This document shows positions 48,195-58,240 of a stretch of DNA of 64,000 nt, piece by piece. Under the pieces are notes generated by a model. The model saw only the letters and a program-made list of their open reading frames with translations, did not search any database and was not told the DNA's origin. This DNA is from Phyto melanocephala (taxonomy: Eukaryota; Arthropoda; Insecta; Diptera; Rhinophoridae). The translations under genes were made by a program, and so were the position numbers. Location of the stretch: contig OW799234.1 in NCBI GenBank assembly GCA_941918925.1, positions 47,832,412 through 47,896,411 of the forward strand. Direction: 5' to 3'. Numbering within the stretch: position 1 is the first letter of the stretch; every line of letters starts with the position of its first letter.

Positions 48195-49154
48195 ATTGGT
48201 TAATAATTAATAATTTTTTATAAAAAAACCACAAAAGTTGATTTCAAGCTTGAAAAAATCATATATAATTGATATTTAATAATTTTAAAAACTTACATTC
48301 TAAAAGTCTATGTGGCAATGTACTTAGATGTAAAATTATAAATGGCAGGTAGCTTCTTTCTTACAAACTTAGTTTTTACCACAAGACATACAAAGAATTT
48401 TAAATACATCAATCCAATACAACGCAAGTTTCGCCCATTTCGAAGACATTTTATTAACAATGCTTTTTGATGAGAGAAAAAATGCAAAACTAAACTAAGG
48501 GTTTCTTAGAAGCAATCATTTAACATTGACTGCACAGATTATGCAAATTTAATTAACTGAACTGATGATAGGGTAATATAGGAGGCTCGATTTATTGCAT
48601 ATTGTTACGAACATTTGTTGGATTGCTTGACGCAAAAAATTCCCTCACAAATTCAAGAAACTGAACGACATACGCAACTACTTACCACAGTTCCACAACA
48701 AGTTATAGCAGAGAATAAAAATACGCACAAGATTACCGCGGATGCTGAGTAAAAAAATTTCCTTTTACAAAGAACACTTTTGTTTGATTTGTTCTAAATA
48801 TTGTATGTGGCAACTTATTTTGGCCGCAATATTCTCTGATCATTTGGTATTTTTTTAATGATGAAGGATGGGAAACGAAAATCTTTAGCTTGATTCGAGC
48901 AGGATGGTATTAGATCACAGATCCATAACTTCTTTAGAAATTTGTCTTATAATTTCAAGTATATTTCGTTTTTGCTATACGTTTTTTGTACAAAAAATTT
49001 ACCCACTCTATTGTTCATATCGATGGACATGAGAAGAAGGGTACTCACTTGTATTCTTTACGAAATTGAGTTTCGATGTGATTTCAATACATTTAACACA
49101 AATACACATCGTGATGAAACACAATAGTATCAAATATAACACTCTTGTAAGCAA
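48195..49154. other. AT-rich stretch without recognised genes
   Basis: Nothing recognised. Confidence 0.45.
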
Positions 49155-49155
49155 C

Positions 49156-49240
49156 TAGCGGACCCGACGAACTGCGCCTTGCCCTAATTTTAAGCTTTCC
49201 GACAAACTTGAAAGTAATAACACAACACAAATATTTAAAT
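49156..49240 (+). mobile_element. CTAG-type dispersed repeat end
   Basis: CTAGCGGACCCGACGAACTG followed by CGCCTTGCCCTAATTTTAAG resembles the GC-rich end shared by insect Helitrons and RTE/SINE repeats. The partner end is not identified. A GC-richer patch with ACGCCATCTACCGG at about 49430 may belong to it. Confidence 0.4.
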
Positions 49241-50760
49241 TTTTAATGTGATTTATTTAAATGGAATCAGTAGAGAGCAATTTGATGAACAATGTTTCAA
49301 AAACGAATAACGAAAACGGTTTCTCAACACGCGAACATGCAACGTACAGCTGACAATAGCACATTTACTGTAAAAAATTACAATGTCAAAATGACACCTG
49401 TCAGATTGCGCAAAGGCTAAGTCAACGTATAACGCCATCTACCGGATTTTGGCTGAACACTTTCTATTTTTTCATTTGAATAGCCCTTAGAGAATAATTT
49501 CACTCAAAATTACATACAAAAACTCGAACCTTCTCCTTGAAAATACGAACAACTGACAAAAAATTTTACATTTTATGAATTACTATACATTTTTCACACC
49601 ATTTTTATATATAGGTACATATACGAAGATTTTACAAAACAAGTTGAATTGTAATAATACGGTTTTGTCTTCTTCCATTAAGTTACAAGTATCTCAGCTA
49701 GTGACTTTCTACCAGTGACCAATGATATTCAATTAGTTGAATTAAAAAAAATTTTTGATTTTTTAGAAAATTTTAATTACAAAAAAACTGGGTCCAATGC
49801 ACAAAAGCTTAAAATTTGATTAATTTTATAAACAATATTTTTTATATATTTTATTTTTGTTTTCTTAGTTTATTTATTTTAATATTAAACTAACTTTACG
49901 ATTTAATGATTCTGTGGTCTTCTTGGGCAACCGCGTATGTCATAGGCAACCGTGTATTTAAACCATAGATTTTATATTTATACAGAATATATTCCGTTGG
50001 GTGAATGGCTCAAATATTGTCTGTTTTAAAAAATTTTTAAACACTATATATGGAATTTTTAAAAACCAATTAGAAACTTGTTAAGGATTAGGAAAATTTA
50101 TAAAACTTTATTAGATAGGTTTTATATAAAAAATGTATAAGTGCGATAGCCAAACTGATTTCGAAAATATTTACCCTACACTCAACTAACTAATATCTAA
50201 AAATAGCATAAACAAAATGCCAATAACAAAATATAAAGAAAGAGTAAACCGATAAATACATGAATCACAAAAACAACAAACACACAATGTGTTGCAAGTT
50301 TCTAATACCAATATTGTCGGCAAAAAACAAAAACTTCATTTCATTAGGCAAAATGAAAATCCAAAAAAAAAACACAAGACAACTAGACGAAAATGGAGAA
50401 GAATCAGAGGGTTGGTCAGTACTGAAAAAAAGAAAAACTTTACGTTATATTCCGGTTTAGTGGTTTTTGTGGTTACAAACAAGAAAACTCATTAAAGTTT
50501 CTTCATTTCAACACCATCCTTTCAATGAGATACGATACGATTCGTTTTGTTTTTTTCTATTTTGCACTAGAATGGTTCGGCAGCAACTGCAGACTTTAAC
50601 AATTTGAGAATAAAGCTGAAACCAAAACAGCAACACATATACCAAACCAATCGAATTACTTTATCCCACTGGACATGGAAATTCAACAAAATAAAAAAAA
50701 CACACGAAACTATACTAAAACAAAAATACACTTTAATTAGAATAAGAAAAAATATGAAAA
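49241..50760. other. AT-rich stretch without recognised genes
   Basis: Nothing recognised. The A-rich frames at 50260-50495 and 50604-50804 are Lys/Asn-rich noise. Confidence 0.45.
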
Positions 50761-51497
50761 TCTTTCTATATAAAAGTGAAACTCTGTGTGTGTGTGTGTG
50801 TTAGCTATAGACTCCGACACTGTAAAACCGATCGGACTCAAACTTTGGAAAGTTGTTGTACACATTCCAGAGAGTGTTTATGGGTGGAAAAATGTGGGCG
50901 GGGCCACGCCCATAAAAAATTAGTTATCAGTTTTAGCTACTTGCACTTGACCGATTTTTCTGAAACTTTGCACACATATTGAGCTGTCCTGACTAAATAA
51001 TTTCGTGATAAAAAAAGTGGGCGGGGCCACGCCCCTAAAAAAGTTTTAGTTTTGAGGTACTCGCACTGGACCGAAACTTTGCACACATATTGAGCTAACA
51101 TGACTTTATATTTTCGTGATTAAAAAAGTGGGCAGGGCCACGCCCATAAAATAAAGTTATAATTTTGAGGTTCTTGCACTAGACCGATTTTTCTGAAACT
51201 TTGCACACATATCGAGCTGTCATGACTAAATAAATTCGTGATTAGAAAAGTGGGCAGTGCCACGCCCATAAAAAAAGTTATCATTTTCAGCTACTTGAAC
51301 TTCACCGATTTTCCTGAAACTTTGCACACACATATTGAGCTGTCATGACTATATAATTTTGTGATTAGAAAAGTGGGCGGGGCTACGCCCATAAAAAAAG
51401 TTATAATTTTTAGTTTTTTGCACTTGATATTCAATTTAAATTCAGAATGCATATTTAGTCATTAAGGGGCGTAGCAATGCGCGCCGGGCTTTTCTAG
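50761..51497 (+). mobile_element. Non-autonomous Helitron, plus-strand copy
   Basis: The only copy of this family here on the plus strand. Start A^TCTTTCTATATAAAAGTG (a TCT duplication makes the first base 50761 or 50765), then (TG)n, GACTCCGACACTGTAAAACC and GATCGGACTCAAACTTTGG, five minisatellite units of about 120 bp, and the 3' end GGGGCGTAGCAATGCGCGCC, GGGCTTTTCTAG followed by T (51498). The A/T flanks and CTAG end fit Helitron insertion. No coding capacity. Confidence 0.85.
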
Positions 51498-52688
51498 TAA
51501 TAAATAAATGTGAATATATAAAAATAAACGTACTTAACTATTTGTATGTGTAACATATGCATTAGTGTATGTAGCAAATATTCATTTGTATGTATGCAAA
51601 GAATAAAGTTTGTTTCTGTTCATAATCATCCGTTTTACTTAATAAGAAATAATAAAATTCATTAGTTTTTACTGTGTCATATTTAAACAGATTTTAATTA
51701 AATATTTTGGCCATTTGGCAAGCACGAATAAATTAAAATTATAACTAATAAAGCGTAAACGTGATGATTGTATGGAAAATGATATTTAATCAGTGGTACG
51801 AGTATGTTACCATTTACCATTCCCATTGGAGTGAAGAGCAAATTCTTGAAGTACATGCATGAACGTATAAAGTGCATCTGCACAACCGTTTTATATCGTC
51901 ATATACAATCATATTACAATCAATTAAATTAAATTTATGTTTTTTTGTAAATTACCAAATTAGAAAATACTTGGGATCAGGGATGCCACAACGAAAATAA
52001 TTTTTCTACCAAATTTTTCCCAAAAACGAACTAAAGCCTACCAACACCTACAATTTTCTCAAATTGGATCTTTAAGTATAAAATCAATGATTGAAATAGC
52101 AAGAAAATATATTTTTATAAGCAAACAAGATAAAAGAATAGTGATAAAATTATACAATTTATTAAAATTAAAATAAATATATTATAAAGTAGTTTTTATG
52201 ACTAATTCGCATTTTAGAAGATCGGAATAAAATAATTTTCCAAATATTTATATTGATGTAATAAACAAACGTGAATATTAACTTTTTTATTAGTAAGGGC
52301 TATTGTAAATATCAGCAATTTAACAGACGCCTCTATAGCATTAGTTTTCTTCATTATGTCAACTGAATCCCATCTATTGCTACTTAAAATTATCTACAAC
52401 ATTTTAGACTTTCATGTGTAAATACATTTGCACATTAAATTTTTATTTAAAACCGTTATATGTAAAAAATATTTTTAATATTTTTATATATTTATATTTT
52501 ACTTGAACTTTTCTATATATCAAAATAATAAAATAATAATAATAACAATTTTAAAAAGAATATTTCTATAAATGGTTGCAATTTAATTTAATTTGAATTA
52601 TAAAATTAAATAAAAAAATAAATGAACTTAAGCCAATATAAAAATGATTCATATTAAAATTTGTATATTTTTAAACTGTTTAATATTT
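51498..52688. other. AT-rich stretch without recognised genes
   Basis: 52590-52680 resembles the AT-rich dispersed repeat at 60600. Otherwise nothing recognised. Confidence 0.4.
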
Positions 52689-53526
52689 CTGTGGTCGCAA
52701 GGAAAAACAAGGTAACTCCATTCTTTTAAAACACGAGAAAGACGCATTTAAAGTTTTCGATATATTTTACTAGTTTTTTTTTTTTTTAATTCATATTCTA
52801 ATGTATGCGCATTAAAAAAAACATAATTTTACATCCTGTTGAACATTTTGAGTTGCAGTAAAAAACTTTTTACCCGTCAGAAGCGAAAATCAAGGTCAGT
52901 TACCTGATTTTTACCCAAAAATGGAGTTACCTGGTTTTTCCTAAAAATTTCATTGTTTGAATTTATTCTCATATTTTATGGAGTTAAGGCAACTTTTCAT
53001 CGTCTTATGCAAAAAAACATTATTTAAAAGTTATAAATAAAAAAAATAAATATATATATATATATATTTTTTTTAAAGTTAATTTTAAATTGTTATCAGA
53101 AAAGGTAATGAATTTCGTATTGATTTGAAAATCAAAAATTTTAAATTTTTAGTTTTTAGTTTGCTGTTAAAAATAAATGAATTCAGTTTATTTTGTTGTA
53201 TGTTAATGATACAATTCTAGTTTCAATTATTGTTTACATCAACGATCAATCTCCTAGTGTTTTTCTTTAAGATATTATGGAGTTACCTGATTTTTCCTTA
53301 AAACACATGGAGTTACCTGATATTTCCAAAAAACTCATGGAGTTACCTTTTTTTCCTAAAAACTGGTATTTAAGCGATTTTTATTTTGTAGATAACTCTT
53401 AAATGTGATACTTTTTCAAAATTTTGATCTGACAGAATGATAGTAAATCCAAAATCCATCCAAGTTTTGGTGTTTTTTCAACTTTTTTGAAAAAAGGAGT
53501 TAGCTTGTTTTTCCTTGCGACCACAG
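52689..53526. mobile_element. TIR element with iterated GGAGTTACCT motif
   Basis: Terminal inverted repeats CTGTGGTCGCAAGGAAAAAC and, inverted, the same 20 bp at the right end, continuing as AAGGTAACTCC / AAGCTAACTCC. ATTT precedes and follows the ends. The interior repeats ATGGAGTTACCTG at 52921, 53277, 53307 and 53337, the last three exactly 30 bp apart, plus AGTTACCTG at about 52900. The left TIR holds the same motif inverted. No transposase frame. Superfamily unknown. Confidence 0.8.
53277..53366 (+). repeat. Three 30-bp tandem units
   Basis: ATGGAGTTACCTGATTTTTC-type unit repeated three times with a 30-bp period inside the TIR element. Confidence 0.85.
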
Positions 53527-53652
53527 ATTTGTGCTTTTAACTAAAAGTATTCATAAACCCAAAAAAATTAAACAAACAAAAAAAAATAATGAAAAGCTTG
53601 TTGGATTTCAATAAAAATAAAAAGATTACAACAAAACATCATACTAATAGTA

Positions 53653-54199
53653 AATGGGTGGTTAAATTTTAAGGGCCGACAGTTTCAGACTAACCCAATT
53701 TGAACCATGGAAAGATACGCAATCGAGCAACGCGTTAAAGTTATTCAGGTTTATTATGAATATGGGCGTTTAAATCAAAATGCATTTCGTGAACTTCGTG
53801 ATTCTTTTGATCAATAAAATCATTTAATTTTGTCCACAATCGGGAGAATTGTGAAAAATATTTAAATTTCAGCAAACCAGGTCTGAATGAAATGTGAAAA
53901 CATGTGTAAATGCCTTCTTAGTTCATTGATTGGGAACCATTACTGTTTTTCGGGAAAGTCTGACAAAAGAGCAGTCAACCGCGACTCATCATCGTGCCCA
54001 ATAATTGCACATCAACATTGTCTTTACAAATTTGGTCCATCAGATGGTAGTGTGGCGCCGAGATCGCAGCGGTCATTTGGCCGATATTTTGTTCCATACA
54101 TAATTTAACCATACCAATATTATCATCCTAAAAAGAAATGACAATAATTTACAATAATAATCCAAAATTAATTTCGGCCCTTAAAATGTAACCACCCTT
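53653..54199 (+). mobile_element. Mariner deletion derivative, copy 2
   Basis: Termini GGGTGGTTAAATTTTAAGGG and, inverted, GGGTGGTTACATTTTAAGGG, with TA at 53651 and 54200. The interior gives ERYAIEQRVKVIQ-like N-terminal sequence and, after the same internal deletion as copy 1, a C-terminus resembling VWRRDRSGHLADILFHT. This copy preserves the ends of the transposase better than 8773-9393. The catalytic core is absent. Confidence 0.85.
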
Positions 54200-54441
54200 T
54201 ACTTTTAGTATAACGTTTTGTTGTAATCTTTTTATTTTTATTGAAACCCATCAAGCTTTTCATTAATTTTTTCAACAGCTGAACCTAGTTACGACAGGAA
54301 AGGATTGAGAAAATAAGGCAGCAACTTAAAGCGATAAATAAGGGGAATGAAAGACTGGATAGGTGTAAAAATAGTAACTATATAAATATATTTAATGTGA
54401 CTTATATTAAAATCCACTAAGTTATTTATATTTTTATTATA
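54200..54441. other. Unassigned stretch
   Basis: Nothing recognised. Confidence 0.4.
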
Positions 54442-54824
54442 CTAGAAAAGCCCGGCGCGCGTTGCTACGCCCCTTAATGAATAAAAATGCATTCTGAATT
54501 TGAATTGAATATCAAGTGCAAAAATCTAAAAATTATAACTTTTTTTTAATGGGCGTGGCACTGCCCACTTTTTTAATCACGAAACTGTATAGTCATGACA
54601 ATTCAATATGTGTGCAAAGTTTCACAAAAATCGGTCAAGTGCAAGTAGCTAAAAATTATAACTAATTTTTTATGGGTGCGGCCCCGCCCACTTTTTTCAA
54701 GCCATAAACACTCCCTGAAATGTGTACAACAACTTGCCAAATTTTGAGTCCGATTGGTTTTACAGTTTCGGAGTCTATAGCTAACACACACACACACACA
54801 CAGAGTTTCACTTTTATATATATA
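54442..54824 (-). mobile_element. Short Helitron copy C (two minisatellite units)
   Basis: CTAG at 54442-54445 preceded by A, AAAGCCCGGCGCGCGTTGCT, and the other end (CA)n, GAGTTTCACTTTTATATATA. Only two of the roughly 120-bp units remain, so it is about half the size of its siblings. It abuts copy D without spacer and lacks the final GA. Confidence 0.82.
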
Positions 54825-55567
54825 CTAGCCAAACCCGGCGCGCGTTGCTACGCCCCTTAATGAATCGAAATGCATTTTAAATTTTAATTGAATATCTAGT
54901 GCAAAAATCTAAAAATTATAATTTTTTTTATGGGCGTGGCATTGCCCACTTTTCTAATCACGAAATTGTAAAGTCATAACAGCTCAATATGTGTGCAAAG
55001 TTTCAGAAATATCGGACCAGTGCAAGTTCCTAAAAATTATAACTGCTTTTATGGGCGTGGCGCTGCCCACTTTTCTAATCACGAAATTGTAAAGTCATAA
55101 CACCTCAATATGTGTGCAAAGTTTCAGGAAAATCGGTCTGGTGCAAGTACCTCAAAATTATAACCTTTTTTTATGGGCGTGGCCCTGCCCACTTTTCTAA
55201 TCACGAAATTATATGGTTATGATAGCTTAGTATGCGTGCAAAGTTTCAGAAAAATCGGTCCAGTGCAAGTACCTCAAAATTAAAACTTTTTTGGGGGCGT
55301 GGCCCCGCCCACTTTTCTTATCACGAAATTATTTAGTCATGACAGCTCGATATGTGTGCAAAGTTTCAGAAAAATCGGTCAGGTGCAAGTAGCTAAAACT
55401 GATAACTAATTTTTATGGGCGTGGCTCCGCCCACTTTTTTCCACCCATTAACACTCCCTGGTATGTGTCCAACAACTTGCCAAAGTTTGAGTCCGATCGG
55501 TTTTACAGTTTCGGAGTCTATAGCTAACACACACACACACACAGAGTTTCACTTTTATATATATAGA
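54825..55567 (-). mobile_element. Helitron copy D, tandem to copy C
   Basis: CTAG at 54825-54828, five minisatellite units, (CA)n near 55530, and end TATATATATAGA^T at 55567. A (GATA)n array continues directly from this terminus. Confidence 0.84.
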
Positions 55568-55568
55568 T

Positions 55569-55658
<90 letters not shown>

Positions 55659-55659
55659 G
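55566..55659. repeat. (GATA)n microsatellite
   Basis: About 23 GATA units, nearly perfect, starting in the TATATAGAT of the Helitron terminus. The open frame of Ser-Ile-Tyr-Leu repeats on the minus strand is an artefact of it. Confidence 0.95.
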
Positions 55660-55772
55660 TCACATAGATAATCCAATAATCAATTTATCTTGTGTCAACA
55701 CATATAAGAGATACAGTTACCAAATCTAATATTATTTCTATTACTGCTATCGCACCAGGTTTTTTTGTTATA

Positions 55773-56080
55773 CAGTAGACTCGCGATAACGTGAACTATT
55801 TAAAACCGAGCGTGTTCATTTTTGCGAAGTTGTTCATGTTGACAAAGGTGCAACTCTTTAAAATTTCCAAAAAAATTAGACATGTTTTTTAACTCAAATT
55901 CATACATTGTTTTCTGTATTGGATTGTTATGTAAAAATGAAAATACTCAAAAATTTTATTTTAATATTATGAGGTGGAAGTAAGTATTTATAATGGATTT
56001 TCATCTGCTGAATCTGAATCTGGGCTTAAAATTGCTCTAGTTGCCGAGAATCCGAAAAACTTCACCTCAAAGTAACAAAA
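55773..56080 (-). mobile_element. pogo-like terminus and C-terminal fossil (candidate)
   Basis: TA followed by CAGTAGACTCGCGATAACGT and GAACTATTTAAAACCGAGCG resembles pogo/Tigger TIRs, which begin CAGTA and insert at TA. On the minus strand at 56075-55990 a frame ends SATRAILSPDSDSADENPL-stop, an acidic C-terminus as in such transposases. No opposite TIR found, so this is a partial element at best. Confidence 0.45.
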
Positions 56081-56780
56081 AGTGTTTTTAAATAACATGC
56101 GATCCTCCAATCTGCAACTTAAATTGAGATGAATTTCAAATTCTTCTGAAACCGAAAATAATTTTTAAAAATCAATAATTAGTAATTACTAACCATGTTG
56201 TAAACCGCAACCCCCATGTCCCCCTTCAAATATTATGCGGTACGCCCATGCATGCAATGTTTACGTACTGGATTTTCCGTTAGAAATTAGGAATTTTTTT
56301 GCTGCTTCGCATGGAAAATGAGCGGTGGACGGTGTTGGCGCTGTTGTTAAGCAAAAAGTTTGGCAACTAGTAAAAGCCCAAAATCTCATCTTAAAAAACG
56401 GTCAAGATTTTCACAAATTAGCAAAAAAATATATATAAATGGCGTTTTCCTAATTTACGTTGGTAAAAATGATGTCAAAACTATTTCTGACGAAATATCA
56501 AAAACATGGATAAATGTAAAAAATATTCCAGCTCTTAAATCATATCATTATTTTTTGGGCTTTTCCAATGACAATACTACATAAGTAGCTCGAACAGCTG
56601 GGTATATTAAGCATAAGATAAACAGTTAAAGAAACAAAAAGATAAATGAATGTAAGCTAATATAAGAGTAGTGAAATATTCTATAAATTTTTTGTAACTT
56701 ATAAATTAATAATAACAAGGTTAAAAAGATTTTTCAATACATAAATGTTTTTTATATACACAATTTGGTTTAATGGAAAA
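56081..56780. other. Unassigned stretch
   Basis: No firm motif. The 74-codon frame at 56360 is unassigned. Confidence 0.4.
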
Positions 56781-57166
56781 AGTGTAACGTCCATAACAGA
56801 CAAAAATTAAGATTTTTGTTTAACGGGACTACTTAACCTTCTTTTCTAAAATGGATTGATATGGTCATATATTCCACTTATTTTTTTGTATATGGACTTT
56901 TTTGTTTATTATGCAATATTAGCTAAAAAATGTACGAATACACATAAGCCTCAAAATCGACTTCCATTTCTTGTAACGTCCGTAACGGAACTTTAAGCTG
57001 CCATAACATTTTTTCAAAAACATTTAACCTTTAAGTTTAAAACAAGTTTTAAAGTACTCCCAAAGATCTGCATTTTGCAGAAAATTTCATCAAAATATTC
57101 TAATGTAAACGCCAGCTGTGTCAATTTTAACAAGCAAATTTGCGTGCGAATGTAACGTCCGTAACG
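56781..57166 (+). repeat. Spaced TGTAACGTCCGTAAC motif, three copies
   Basis: GTGTAACGTCCATAAC (about 56781), TTGTAACGTCCGTAACGG (about 56973) and ATGTAACGTCCGTAACGC (about 57150), spaced about 190 and 178 bp. Each is a direct repeat GTAACG-TCC-GTAACG. Sequence between copies is AT-rich and shows no obvious unit. Family unknown. Confidence 0.6.
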
Positions 57167-57534
57167 CAGGATTAGCCCATATAGGAAATAATTGAAAATA
57201 GTGCATATAAAAATCTTTGTGCTAAGTAAGAAAACATTTTTTTTTACAGATATCCCAATCGCATCCCACTAAAGGAAAGGAAATACCCTAAGCTTTCTTT
57301 TGAGCAAAAAAAAAATAAAAAATAATTATTTTCAAAAAAATATATACAAAAGACTGAAAGCAATAGCAATCTAAACTATTTAGGACAAATTTTACTAAGA
57401 TCAATATTTAATAAGTTACAGGGATGGGAATAAACACCTCCTTGGCCAAAATGTCAAATTTTGACTCCCTATATATCAGAGATTTCTTGACCGACCTTGT
57501 TAAAAATCTGTGTTTAAATTACTATTCAATAGAA

Positions 57535-58240
57535 CAGAGAGTGTTTGCCATTTTGTTTGAAATCTACAATATTCGTTTTCAGTCCCACAAAGTATATATT
57601 TTTTGCAAGCTTATAGCTAGAGGAGGCGATCATTATCCGTCTATCAGTCTGTTTGTCTGTTCCTGTGTATGTTGCAATCAGTTAAGTTCCCCACACAGAA
57701 ACACAGAAAAAATGGATCCATAAAGAACTGAGATATGAGAAAACCCCAAGACCAACTCGTATTTTTTTAAACAATCGTGGTATACTGGTTACAGTGAACT
57801 TAGTTTCGAATCCCAGCTGAGGCAAAAAAAAAACATATTTTTTTTATTATTGATTCACAAGTACATAAACTTTTTACATAATATTACGATTGGATATTTT
57901 TAAGCGGATGAAATCATTATAAAGAATAATAAAACTTATATACGTATTTTATATTAATGAGAAGGAAATTGTTTAAATCCCCCCAAATATTGGTATCAAA
58001 TAAGAGGAATGAAATGAATGACCAGATAATTTTTTCTCAACACCAATAATATGAGTATTAAATAAAAGAGCTAATAGACTATAATTAACTTTGTAAAAAT
58101 TCATAGTCAAATATGGTGTCAGAAATTAATTGCATACAAAATTAAATATGAAATCTAGGCTATGTTAGTTTGTAGGCGGTACACCTATGTATAAGGTGGA
58201 TTCGGCACTTTTGAATATAGCATTTTTACTTGTCAGTTTT
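57535..58240 (+). mobile_element. DINE-1-like element, family 2, copy 4 (with tRNA-like module)
   Basis: TTTGTTTGAAATCTACAATA, CAGTCCCACAAAGTATATAT, TCCGTCTATCAGTCTGTTTG, AGAACTGAGATATGAGAAAA, the tRNA-like module, then ATTCGGCACTTTTGAATATA, GCATTTTTACTTG at the 3' end (hairpin decayed). The 99-codon frame at 57424 crosses the repeat edge and is not a gene. Confidence 0.7.
57775..57833 (+). repeat. tRNA-like module with A and B boxes
   Basis: TGGTATACTGG at 57778-57788 fits a pol III A box (TRGYNNANNNG) and GTTTCGAATCC at 57803-57813 fits the B box (GGTTCGAANCC); GCTGAGGC and A10 follow. The A-B spacing (14 nt between the boxes) is shorter than in tRNA genes, so it is not a tRNA. It looks like a tRNA-derived SINE head lodged in the DINE-like element. 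Confidence 0.6.

Noticed and set aside
55448..55663. Ser-Ile-Tyr-Leu repeat protein
   Set aside because: Translation of the (GATA)n microsatellite and the Helitron end.
57778..57813. True tRNA gene
   Set aside because: A- and B-like boxes are present, but the spacing is too short and no acceptor or anticodon stems form. It recurs within DINE-like copies.
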